DNA of 64,000 bases from CAZSMC01 sp964607755. Its GTDB lineage: Bacteria > Zhuqueibacterota > Zhuqueibacteria > Residuimicrobiales > Krinioviventaceae. The translations under genes were made by a program, and so were the position numbers. How positions within the stretch are numbered: position 1 is the stretch's first letter; every line of letters starts with the position of its first letter. Shown piece by piece: positions 17,212 through 25,852 of this stretch. The notes beneath the pieces are model-generated. The model was given only the letters and a program-made list of their open reading frames with translations, searched no databases and had not been told where the DNA came from. The stretch covers positions 58,149-122,148 of the forward strand of contig CAZSMC010000004.1 of the NCBI GenBank assembly GCA_964607755.1, read 5' to 3'.

Positions 17212-20200
17212 CAAACACCTCCTCGGTCGCCGCTACCGTTTCGTCATGGGTTTCTTCCTTGACGCGCATCCGTTCAAGCACTTTGCGGTAATCAATCGGG
17301 ATCACTTTGACAAACAATGGCAGTTGAGCTTCCCAATTATCAAGAATGAATTTAGCACGGATACTTTTTGTATACTGATAATGATTCTCGATCATTGTTT
17401 TCAAGGTTTGACGGTCGTCCTTGTGCCATACGCTTTCCAGATCGACCATATCCAGATTACAACGGGTGTCAAACATTTCTGTCTCATCATAAACATAGGC
17501 AATGCCGCCGCTCATGCCAGCGGCAAAATTGTGCCCGGTTCGCCCAAGAATAACAGCTATGCCGCCGGTCATATATTCGCAGCCGTGCTCGCCGACACCT
17601 TCGACCACACCTCTGGCGCCACTGTTACGAACCATAAAACGCTCACCAGTAGCCCCGTTGATGTATACTTCTCCTCCTGTTGCGCCGTAGAGATTCACAT
17701 TGCCAACGATAATATTGTCGTGAGCGTCAAATCCTGCATTCTCAGGCGGCACGACAACGATTCTCCCGCCAGACATGCATTTGCCCATGTAATCATTAGC
17801 ATCACCTTTGAGGGTCATATTGATACCTGGTGCCAAAAAAGCGCCAAAGCTCTGACCAGAAGACCCGTTAAAAGTGATATCGATTGTCCCGTCTGGCAAC
17901 CCGCTGGCACCGCGCTTTTTGGTCAGATACCCGCTTAACCGTGCTCCTACAGTCCTGTGAATATTTCGCACCGGCATTTCAATTTTTACCGGTTCACCAT
18001 TGTCGATGGCAGGCCCGGCTTTTTTAATAAGCTCATTATCCAGTTCTTCATAGTGATTTGGCTCTTGCTGGCGCACTTTGTGCAAAGACGTTTCTGAACT
18101 AATCTCGTAATGGAGTAGCGGCTTGAGATCGAGCGTCTTGGCTTTCCAGTGTTTTTTGGCTGGTTTAAAATCAAGCATATCAACCCGACCGACCATTTCC
18201 TCCACGGTCCTGAATCCAAGTTGCGCCATGTATTCGCGGAATTCTTGCGCCATAAAACGCAGGAAACGTTCCACATAATCAGGGCTACCGCCAAAGCGTT
18301 CCCGCAGCCTCGGGTCTTGTGTTGCCACACCAACGGGACAGGTGTTCAGATGACACTTTCTCATCATAATGCAGCCCAGGGTAATCAGCATGGCTGTTCC
18401 AAAACCGTATTCTTCAGCACCCAATAATGTCGCAATTGCCAGGTCCCGGCCGGTTTTTAATTGACCGTCCGTTTGGATACGGATCCGGTCGCGAAGTTTA
18501 TTGTTCACCAGAGACTGCTGCGTTTCAGCAACGCCGAGCTCCCATGGAAGCCCGCAATGTTTTATTGCAGACAGCGGCGACGCGCCGGTGCCGCCATCGT
18601 GACCGGAAATTAACACAGTATCGGCCTTGGCTTTGGCCACTCCGGAAGCGATGGTTCCCACGCCGACCTCGGATACCAGTTTCACCGAAACTTTGGCATC
18701 CGGATTGACCGCTTTGAGATCAAAAATAAGTTGAGCCAGGTCCTCGATAGAATAGATATCGTGATGCGGCGGCGGCGAAATCAGCGTTACTCCCGGTGTA
18801 GTATGCCGGACACGGGCAATTCCAACATTGACTTTATGGCCCGGCAATTGCCCGCCTTCTCCAGGTTTTGCACCCTGCGCCATTTTGATTTGCAACTCAT
18901 CCGCGTTCATCACATATTCGGTGGTGACACCAAACCTGCCAGAAGCAATCTGTTTGATGCGCGAACGTTTGCTATCACCATTAGGCAGGGCAATATATCT
19001 CACCGGGTCCTCCCCGCCCTCGCCGGAATTGCTCCGGGCGCCTAAACGGTTCATGGCAATGGCAATTGATTCGTGCGCTTCCTTGCTTATTGAACCGAAC
19101 GACATGGCTGCACCGACGAATCGCTGAGTAATTTTTTCAACTGGTTCGACCTGGTCAATAGGGATAGATTTTACCTTCTTGAAATCGAGCAGACTGCGCA
19201 GCACCGTACGTTCACTTGCTTTCTTATCCACATACCGGCTGTATTCTTTAAAAATCTGATAATCATTCAACCGTGTCGCCAATTGCAATTTATAGATCGA
19301 TTCGGTTGTCCACATGTGGGCTTCTCCGCCCTTGCGGATGTGATACGCACCGCCGGCATCGAGCAGGGCAGGAATCGGTTCATCGACCGGATAGGCTTTA
19401 CGGTAACGGCGTTTCACTTCTTTAGCAATTTCATCAAGTCCGAGCCCCTCAATCCGGGAAGCTGTATTGGTAAAATATTTATTGATAACCTTTCGGTTCA
19501 ATCCGATTGCTTCATAAATCTGAGAACCAAAAAAACTGTGAACTGTGGAAATACCCATCCGGCTCATGGTTTTGAGCAGTCCTTTTTTCACTGCGGTGAT
19601 GTAATTATCCATCGCGACTTCTGGAGAATGAATGTAATCCATGTGATTGGTTTTCACGAGTTCTCGAATAGAAGCAAAAGCCAGGTAAGGACAAATTGCA
19701 TCGGTACCAAAAGCGACAAGAATCGAAAAGTGCATTACTTCACGGACTTCGCCTGTTTCGACGACGATACCAGCAGAGGTTCGCAAACCTTCTTTTATCA
19801 AAAATTGATGCAACCCGGATGCAGCAAGCAGTATAGGAATCGCTGCCCGCTCATGGTTCATATTCTTGTCAGTTAAAATGAGCAGGGTAGCACCGTCCTC
19901 AATCGCCTTTTTTGCTTGCTGGAAAACGGACTCTAGCCCAGCCTGCAAAGATTTGCCGCCGCCTTCCACAGAGAAAAGGATATCAATTTCAGCCGTATTG
20001 ATATAAGGATTCTCAGCCTGACGGATTCGTGCCACATCTGCCGGCGTCAATACCGGGTGCTGGAGTTTCAGACCACGGTAGTGCTCCGGTGTTTCTTCGA
20101 GGAAATTTTTTTCACGGCCGACAAAACTCTCCAGAGACATCATTAATTCTTCACGATAAGGATCGATTGGTGGATTTGTGACCTGTGCAAAGAGCTGCTT

Positions 20201-21778
20201 GAAATAGCTGAACAGTAGCTGGGGCCGGTCTGATAACACGGCCAGAGAAGTGTCATTACCCATGGAACCGACCGGCTCCTGTCCGCGAATGGCCATCGGC
20301 GCGAGAATCATCCGCATATCTTCATCTGTATAATTAAAAGCGAGCTGCTGAATTCGCAGTTCATCGCTTTCCATGCGCGGAACGCGTGCCGGTGCGAATA
20401 ATCCACGCAATTCAATATGATTGTTTTTCACCCATCGCCGGTAAGGCCGCTGCCGGGATATTTTTGACTTTATTTCATTATCCGGAACAATCCGGTTTTG
20501 TTTCAAATCGACGAGAAACATTTTACCGGGTTGAAGACGCCCCCGTTTAAGAATACGGTCCGGAGCAAGTGGGAGCACTCCCGTTTCCGATGCCATGACT
20601 ACGAGTCCGTCTTTGGTTACCGTATATCGTGCCGGTCGCAGACCGTTTCTATCCAAAGTAGCGCCGATGTAGCGGCCATCTGTAAAAGCAATCGCAGCCG
20701 GGCCATCCCAAGGTTCCATGAGCGCCGAGTGATATTCATAAAAAGCTCGTTTGTCTTCACTCATGTGAATTTTCTGGCCATGCGCTTCAGGAATCATCAT
20801 CATCATTGCATGTGGAAGCGAACGTCCGGCGCGGACAAGCAATTCAAACGCATTATCAAAAACGGCAGAATCGCTGCCCGTTTCATTCAGCACAGGAAGG
20901 AGTTTCTCGAGATCATCGCCGAATAATTCAGAGTGCATTTTGGACTCCCGCCCCCGCATTCGGTTAATATTTCCGCGCAAGGTGTTAATTTCACCGTTAT
21001 GCGCCAGCCAGCGAAACGGCTGTGCCAGATGCCAGGTCGGAAGTGTGTTGGTGCTGTATCGTTGATGCAAAATAGCAAACGCGGATTTGAACGATTTTAT
21101 ATTGACATCAGCGTAAAATTCAGCAAGTTGGGTTCCAGTAACAAGTCCCTTGTAAACAATAATCTGGCTGGACAGTGATGCGATGTAAAATTGGCTGGTA
21201 TCGATGTTTTCCCAGGATTGGACAGTTTTCTCTGCGACTCGTCGAATAACATATAAAACGCGTTCAAAAGCAGCACTGTCATAATTGTTATTAGAGATGA
21301 AAACCTGTTCGATAACCGGTTGAGTGGATTTTGCCAGCGCGCCAAGATGAGTATCGTCGGCTGGCACTTCTCGCCAACCGAGCACGTGGCATCCCTTGTT
21401 TTTCGCAGCTTTTTCTATAGCTATGCGGCAATCCTGGCGCAAAGCCGCATCTTGCGGAAGAAATATCATACCGACCGCATAATTTCCCGGCTCTGGTAAA
21501 ATAAAATTCAGATCACTCGCTGACGACTGAAAAAACTCGTCAGGAATCTGAAAAAGCACTCCGGCACCATCGCCAGTGCCCTTGTCGCCACCGATCGCGC
21601 CCCGGTGCTCAAGATTTTTCAGAATCTCAATACCGTCTGAGACAATCGTGTGTTTAGGCGTGGCATCGAGCCGCGCAATAAAACCGACACCGCAACTGTC
21701 ATGTTCATAGCCGGGATCGTACAATCCGAACGGTCGAGGCCATCCGGCATTGTTTATATTCTGGTGTATTTTTCTCAT
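17204..21778 (-). CDS. gltB: Glutamate synthase large subunit
   Basis: 1524 residues, full length. The N-terminus opens YEHDSCGVGFIARLD, where the Cys becomes the N-terminal nucleophile of the glutaminase domain after propeptide removal. A central linker domain, the FMN-binding synthase domain (GHDGGTGASPLSAIKHCGLPWE), the 3Fe-4S cluster cysteines in GCIMMRKCHLNTCPVG, and the C-terminal GXGXG helix (GRIVVVPPENA, GERFMVRNSGARGVVEG) follow in order. It converts glutamine and 2-oxoglutarate to two glutamates. It overlaps gltD by 8 nt. Confidence 0.98.
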   Translation of the reverse strand: MRKIHQNINNAGWPRPFGLYDPGYEHDSCGVGFIARLDATPKHTIVSDGIEILKNLEHRGAIGGDKGTGDGAGVLFQIPDEFFQSSASDLNFILPEPGNYAVGMIFLPQDAALRQDCRIAIEKAAKNKGCHVLGWREVPADDTHLGALAKSTQPVIEQVFISNNNYDSAAFERVLYVIRRVAEKTVQSWENIDTSQFYIASLSSQIIVYKGLVTGTQLAEFYADVNIKSFKSAFAILHQRYSTNTLPTWHLAQPFRWLAHNGEINTLRGNINRMRGRESKMHSELFGDDLEKLLPVLNETGSDSAVFDNAFELLVRAGRSLPHAMMMMIPEAHGQKIHMSEDKRAFYEYHSALMEPWDGPAAIAFTDGRYIGATLDRNGLRPARYTVTKDGLVVMASETGVLPLAPDRILKRGRLQPGKMFLVDLKQNRIVPDNEIKSKISRQRPYRRWVKNNHIELRGLFAPARVPRMESDELRIQQLAFNYTDEDMRMILAPMAIRGQEPVGSMGNDTSLAVLSDRPQLLFSYFKQLFAQVTNPPIDPYREELMMSLESFVGREKNFLEETPEHYRGLKLQHPVLTPADVARIRQAENPYINTAEIDILFSVEGGGKSLQAGLESVFQQAKKAIEDGATLLILTDKNMNHERAAIPILLAASGLHQFLIKEGLRTSAGIVVETGEVREVMHFSILVAFGTDAICPYLAFASIRELVKTNHMDYIHSPEVAMDNYITAVKKGLLKTMSRMGISTVHSFFGSQIYEAIGLNRKVINKYFTNTASRIEGLGLDEIAKEVKRRYRKAYPVDEPIPALLDAGGAYHIRKGGEAHMWTTESIYKLQLATRLNDYQIFKEYSRYVDKKASERTVLRSLLDFKKVKSIPIDQVEPVEKITQRFVGAAMSFGSISKEAHESIAIAMNRLGARSNSGEGGEDPVRYIALPNGDSKRSRIKQIASGRFGVTTEYVMNADELQIKMAQGAKPGEGGQLPGHKVNVGIARVRHTTPGVTLISPPPHHDIYSIEDLAQLIFDLKAVNPDAKVSVKLVSEVGVGTIASGVAKAKADTVLISGHDGGTGASPLSAIKHCGLPWELGVAETQQSLVNNKLRDRIRIQTDGQLKTGRDLAIATLLGAEEYGFGTAMLITLGCIMMRKCHLNTCPVGVATQDPRLRERFGGSPDYVERFLRFMAQEFREYMAQLGFRTVEEMVGRVDMLDFKPAKKHWKAKTLDLKPLLHYEISSETSLHKVRQQEPNHYEELDNELIKKAGPAIDNGEPVKIEMPVRNIHRTVGARLSGYLTKKRGASGLPDGTIDITFNGSSGQSFGAFLAPGINMTLKGDANDYMGKCMSGGRIVVVPPENAGFDAHDNIIVGNVNLYGATGGEVYINGATGERFMVRNSGARGVVEGVGEHGCEYMTGGIAVILGRTGHNFAAGMSGGIAYVYDETEMFDTRCNLDMVDLESVWHKDDRQTLKTMIENHYQYTKSIRAKFILDNWEAQLPLFVKVIPIDYRKVLERMRVKEETHDETVAATEEVFDG

Positions 21779-21844
21779 AAAAGTTAAAGCCTTTTCGTTG
21801 AGACAGCTTTGCCATTAAATTTAAAAATCAAATTTATCAGATAC

Positions 21845-21896
21845 GCCGCGTTTCCTTAACGCGGCCCGGGTTGTAATCAAAAGGGAGACGCGTTAA
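21845..21896 (-). promoter_or_regulatory. Alternative hairpins in the gltB leader
   Basis: Read in gltB direction, the leader holds TTAACGCG (21896-21889), CGCGTTAA (21863-21856) and AACGCGGC (21852-21845 is its partner GCCGCGTT on the plus strand). The middle element can pair with the first or with the third, giving two exclusive stems 66-118 nt upstream of the start codon. That layout is typical of a switch, but there is no T-run and no known riboswitch core that I recognise. Confidence 0.35.
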
Positions 21897-22331
21897 AAGA
21901 AACGTTCAAGGCTGGATTTGAACAAAGTGTGGTATTTATCGTTTCGTGTCTTCAAAATACTGTTTGATTTGTCGCGAAAATAAGTATTATACTGGTTAAG
22001 GAATTATTGCAAACGATATGCCATGTAATCGATAAAAGAAGCAATACTCTCCTGTCGTCGGCATTTGTTTTTATTGGACTTGTGATTTTGATAAAATGAT
22101 AAATTCATTTTTGTCGTTAAACAACTTCAATTTTGTTTATTTATTCTATTTATCCTACTTTATTGTAGTTTTTTTGACTAAGGTCAGCGCAAATAAATTT
22201 ATTTTTTAAAATGCGGAAAGATAGTTGTAATATCTGATTGATTTTTTATGATTTAACCGAATCACCAATAAAATCAATCTTAAGCAAATATTAATAATAT
22301 AAATACAATTTTGTATTTAATGTGCAAGTGA

Positions 22332-22529
22332 ATATACTTTTTTGTCGTCCTGCAGGCTGAGAAACATCAGAACCACACTTTTGGGGGTGCGGTTCCGCTA
22401 TTCGTGTTTGACGTTTGGGAACACACTTATCTCAATTATCAAAATCAGCGTGGTGATTATGTTAATAAATTCTTTGATATTATTAACTGGCATAACATAG
22501 CCGAACGATTCGACAAGGCGCATGAATAA
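22332..22529 (+). pseudogene. C-terminal relic of a Fe/Mn superoxide dismutase
   Basis: The frame reads FFVVLQAEKHQNHT, then PLFVFDVWEHTYLNYQNQRG, then DYVNKFFDIINWHNIAERF to TAA 22527-22529. DVWEH contains the Asp and His metal ligands of Fe/Mn-SOD, and the rest matches its C-terminal domain. About 65 of 200 residues remain. A stop lies directly upstream in frame, and the AT-rich sequence before it (to about 21900) shows no trace of the N-terminal half. The natural terminator still follows. It is a 5'-truncated pseudogene, unless the frame was broken by an assembly error. Confidence 0.8.
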
Positions 22530-22554
22530 ATGCCCCGATGTTCTTTTTCTATAC

Positions 22555-22580
22555 CCCCGGTTGCGGCCGGGGCTTTATTT
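22555..22580 (+). terminator. Intrinsic terminator of the former superoxide dismutase gene
   Basis: CCCCGG (22555-22560) pairs with CCGGGG (22567-22572) over TTGCGG, followed by CTTTATTTT. Confidence 0.7.
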
Positions 22581-22658
22581 TGAACTTTGCAATAAGGGTA
22601 AAAATGATTACATTTTCATCTGTAAAAAATAATCACTACATTTTTTCGGCTGTTGTTC

Positions 22659-23543
22659 ATGAAAGCATCTGTTATTATACCATCCTACGATCAAAAGCAT
22701 GTCATTTTTGATGCGCTAAGGTCTGTAACTCAACAAAAAACCAACTTTGACTATGAAGTCATTGTTGTTGAATCTACTGGTGACGATACAGCAGAAATTA
22801 TCAAACATCGTTTCCCGGATGTCAAAGTCATAGAGCTTGCTGAGCGTGCCTTTCCCGGACGCGCCAGGAATTATGCGATCGATGCTGCACAGGGTGAATA
22901 TCTGGCTTTTACAGATACGGACTGCAAGGTAGATCCGAACTGGCTGCAACAGCTTGTGGATTGTCACGAACGCGGTTACAATGTTGTTGGCGGGATGGTG
23001 CGGAACGGCACACCAAAAAGCATTGTCGGTACACTCGACTATCTTCTCGAGTTCAGCGATTTCATCAAAATGGACGAGTCGTTAAACAATACCCATTTTG
23101 GCACTTGCAATGTTTCCTTTCACCGGGATATTTTCAATAGATATGGGCAATTTATCGACCAGGTCAAGGGCAGCGATAGCTTGTATTGTCGCCAGGTCAA
23201 ACAAAAGGGTGAAACGCTTTTTTATCAACCCAAAGCTGTTATCTGGCACAAAAATAGAACAAAGTTGAAAAAAATTTTCAAAAACCAGTACGAATTGGGT
23301 TATGGCGCAGCTTTTAACCGACACCGTTATCAGCTAAAGGGCAAACTATTCGTAAATTATCCGATTCTCATACCACTGCTTCCTTTTGTACGCATGGCCG
23401 CCATCGGCATGCGATTGCTGCGCAATAGCCCAGTTAACTTTGTGAAATATGTGCTGCTGTCACCGCTGGTTTTTATTGTTCTTTGTGTTTATACAACCGG
23501 ATTCATAAAGGGCCACAGAGAAGTGATTGGACAAGATCAATAA
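22659..23543 (+). CDS. Family 2 glycosyltransferase
   Basis: 294 residues from ATG 22659; a TTG two codons earlier is also possible. GT-A fold motifs: VIIPSYDQ at the start, VVEST, the D-x-D as FTDTDCKVDPNW, and later FNRYGQF with GSDSLYCRQVKQKGE. The C-terminus has one or two hydrophobic segments (YVLLSPLVFIVLCVYTTGFI), so it is probably membrane-anchored. It transfers an unknown sugar. A small cysteine-rich gene follows after 25 nt on the same strand. Confidence 0.85.
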   Translation: MKASVIIPSYDQKHVIFDALRSVTQQKTNFDYEVIVVESTGDDTAEIIKHRFPDVKVIELAERAFPGRARNYAIDAAQGEYLAFTDTDCKVDPNWLQQLVDCHERGYNVVGGMVRNGTPKSIVGTLDYLLEFSDFIKMDESLNNTHFGTCNVSFHRDIFNRYGQFIDQVKGSDSLYCRQVKQKGETLFYQPKAVIWHKNRTKLKKIFKNQYELGYGAAFNRHRYQLKGKLFVNYPILIPLLPFVRMAAIGMRLLRNSPVNFVKYVLLSPLVFIVLCVYTTGFIKGHREVIGQDQ

Positions 23544-23568
23544 AGAATGTCATGTTGAGAAAGGAAAT

Positions 23569-23793
23569 ATGAATAGAGACGATCAAAACAATGCTGGAGT
23601 CACCACATCAAAAATAAAATTTTGCGATCTGCATTGCGAACATGCAGAGTTCCCCACTCAAGAGCACCTTGACGGTGCCCACAGTTGCCGGACATTCACT
23701 GCTCTGTATTGCCGCTATCTGGATCGTTTGGTGACCAAAAATGCGCCATGCGCGGCACAATTTGGTCACAAACGTCCAAAATCGAATATGTGA
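23569..23793 (+). CDS. Small cysteine-rich protein, probable metal binding
   Basis: 74 residues from ATG 23569, with AAAGGA just upstream. The core reads KIKFCDLHCEHAEFP, then DGAHSCRTFTALYC and LVTKNAPC. Five Cys and three His are arranged like a zinc or Fe-S knuckle. I have the impression of related short FCDLxC proteins in other genomes but no known function. It does not fit the zinc-binding anti-sigma pattern (H-x3-C-x2-C), though it is convergent with an ECF sigma gene. Confidence rests on the ribosome site and the compositional signal. Confidence 0.6.
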   Translation: MNRDDQNNAGVTTSKIKFCDLHCEHAEFPTQEHLDGAHSCRTFTALYCRYLDRLVTKNAPCAAQFGHKRPKSNM

Positions 23794-23802
23794 TCTTTGA
23801 AA

Positions 23803-24390
23803 CTACGCTTCAAGCGCTTCAGTTTCGACATAGCCCTCGCGCTCAGCATACTTTCCGAGAATCCGTTGCAGCATACGGCGACCGCGAAAGAGTCTGGACA
23901 TCACCGTACCATTCGGACGATCGATGATTGCGGCAATTTCTTTATAGGAAAATCCTTCCACATCTGCTAACAAAACAACCATGCGAAATTCATCGGAAAG
24001 CTGGGAAAGAGCAGCAGTAATTTCGTCATCAAATAGATCCTCGTACTTGCTTTCATCAAACCCTTTCCATTCTCCCAATGCATTTTCATCATCATCATGT
24101 TTCAGACCATACTCGACTTTTTCGAGCTGAACATGCTGAGGAGTCCGTGCTTTTTTTCTATACTTGTTAATGAACGTATTGGTGAGGATTTTAAATATCC
24201 AGGCCTTAAAGTTAGTCCCTCTCTGGAACTTGTCAAAAAAACGATAGGCTCTCATGTAGGTGTCCTGAACCAGGTCTTCTGCTTCCTGGGTGTTTTTTGT
24301 ATATCGCAACGCTGTACTGTAAAGTGAATTCATATGTTCGAATGCAACCTGTTCAAAATATTCTTTCCTGTCAACATATTGTTCATCCAT
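23803..24390 (-). CDS. ECF-family RNA polymerase sigma factor (SigH/SigR-like)
   Basis: 195 residues. Region 2 is DLVQDTYMRAYRFFDKF then FKAWIFKILTNTFINKYRKK; region 4 is FSYKEIAAIIDRPNGTVMSRLFRGRRML. The NTFIN-YRKK pattern is typical of the ECF12 group, which often controls thiol or oxidative stress with a redox-sensing anti-sigma. No such anti-sigma gene is adjacent. The linker between regions 2 and 4 is long and acidic (HDDDENALGEWKG). GGGAGG precedes the ATG by 5 nt. A ferritin gene lies upstream. Confidence 0.92.
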   Translation of the reverse strand: MDEQYVDRKEYFEQVAFEHMNSLYSTALRYTKNTQEAEDLVQDTYMRAYRFFDKFQRGTNFKAWIFKILTNTFINKYRKKARTPQHVQLEKVEYGLKHDDDENALGEWKGFDESKYEDLFDDEITAALSQLSDEFRMVVLLADVEGFSYKEIAAIIDRPNGTVMSRLFRGRRMLQRILGKYAEREGYVETEALEA

Positions 24391-24644
24391 AAGACCTCCC
24401 TTGGGAGTTTTTTATTCCAAATTTTCTCCTGTCATATCTTAAAACGGTTAGCAGCATAGCGATTAAAGCATAGCCTGGTGCACTGTTGCAAACACCAGTT
24501 AATAAATTGTGAAACTACCTTAATCAATGGTCTAAATGTGCGTTGTTTTAAGTAATGTAGGAGACTTGACCAATTGACTATGACAAAAGAACGAGTTAGC
24601 ATTGCAAATTCAACTACCAGGCAATACAACTATTATTTTTTCGT

Positions 24645-25154
24645 TTACTCCTCACTTTCTTTTTTAAATTGTCTTTGACCTAATTGAGCATCCAGCATGA
24701 AAAGTCCATGACCGCTTTTGCCAAGTACTTTGACTTTGCCAAGGATGCTGTCCATTGTCGCTTCTTCTTCGACTTGTTCAGTGACATACCAATCCAGAAA
24801 TGCTTTTGTGGCGTGATCATTTTCCTTCAACGCCTGATCGACAAGAGCATGAATCCGGCTGGTAACGAATTTTTCATGTTCCAGTGACAAAGAAAAAACC
24901 TCTTCAGCATCTTTAAAATCGGTCTTTGGCTTTTCAATGGCTTTTAATTCAACGTGACCGCCTTGCTCATTGATATAGTTGTAAAATTTCATTGCATGGC
25001 CGACCTCTTCTTCAGCCTGAGTTTTCATGAACTGAGCCATACCATCAAGATTTTCAGTTTCGAAAAAAGAGGCCATTGCCAGATAATAATAAGCAGAGTA
25101 TAATTCTTTATTTATTTGATCGTTAATCGCTTTTACCATTTCTTTTGACACCAT
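24645..25154 (-). CDS. ftnA: Bacterial non-haem ferritin
   Basis: 169 residues, the normal length. Ferroxidase ligands are visible: E in NKELYSAYYYLAMAS, E and H in AEEEVGHAMKFY, E in LSLEHEKFVT and E/Q in VTEQVEEEATMD. It forms 24-subunit shells that oxidise and store iron. AAAGGAGAT lies before the ATG. It stands alone in its transcript, between the sigma factor gene and a weakly coding stretch. Confidence 0.95.
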   Translation of the reverse strand: MVSKEMVKAINDQINKELYSAYYYLAMASFFETENLDGMAQFMKTQAEEEVGHAMKFYNYINEQGGHVELKAIEKPKTDFKDAEEVFSLSLEHEKFVTSRIHALVDQALKENDHATKAFLDWYVTEQVEEEATMDSILGKVKVLGKSGHGLFMLDAQLGQRQFKKESEE

Positions 25155-25248
25155 GTTAATCTCCTTTCAGGGACTGGATTATTAACGCAATTGATTTTTA
25201 GGAAACATCTGATGAACATGCTAATCGATTCATTTATTAAGGTTGAAA

Positions 25249-25626
25249 TTAGATAATCTTAAACGTCAAAAGATTCATACAAAACAATTTTCCCCGGCAA
25301 AAGTCGGGTTTTTTAGACAGCAACGAGACTTTATTGAGCACTGGACTTTTCTGCGGTAAAAAGGAGAATGATAGAAACCACAAAGGTAAAGTATAAAGAG
25401 ATATTGCTATTATAATAAGCTTATACATCTTGCCTTTTCCTTGATTCATTGTCCACTTAACAATGGCAAGATAACAACATGCACTAAATATCACAATAAG
25501 GATTTCCCTGAAATTTGTTTTCGATAAACTCCAAATTCTAAAAAATAATTCGGATTTTTCGTTAATTTTACTATCATATAATACCATTTTGTTCCATATT
25601 ACTGAAAATTTATAACATTTTCCCAA
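25249..25626 (-). CDS. Doubtful small membrane protein
   Basis: An open frame of 125 codons in an AT-rich interval of nearly 700 bp (25155-25852) that otherwise shows nothing recognisable. It would hold two hydrophobic segments (REILIVIFSACCYLAIV, LIIIAISLYTLPLWFLSFSF). There is no ribosome site and no family I recognise. It may be chance. Confidence 0.2.
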   Translation of the reverse strand: MGKCYKFSVIWNKMVLYDSKINEKSELFFRIWSLSKTNFREILIVIFSACCYLAIVKWTMNQGKGKMYKLIIIAISLYTLPLWFLSFSFLPQKSPVLNKVSLLSKKPDFCRGKLFCMNLLTFKII

Positions 25627-25852
25627 TTTGAAATTAATTAGAATATTACATCATTGCTTTTTGCTATTTTTTGCGAACTATCGATAAATAAACTATTTAA
25701 TTTTAGCAATAATTTTCTTTTATAGTCAACGATTTCAAAACCAGTATTAATATTCTATAACTTTTTTGCTTCTATGGATTCTTTAAAATTTTTTATTAAA
25801 ATATTATAGTTCACATAAAAATCATTGATTTGATAACTATCGTCTCTTACAT

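Noticed and set aside
17129..17938. Long open frame antisense to gltB
   Set aside because: Shadow of a conserved gene on the other strand; composition follows gltB codons.
23569..24390. Cys-rich small protein as anti-sigma factor of the ECF sigma
   Set aside because: It lies convergent, not co-directional, and lacks the H-x3-C-x2-C zinc motif of redox anti-sigmas.
24432..24629. 65-codon minus-strand frame between the sigma factor and ferritin genes
   Set aside because: No ribosome site, irregular composition, no family; I see nothing else in that 250-bp interval.
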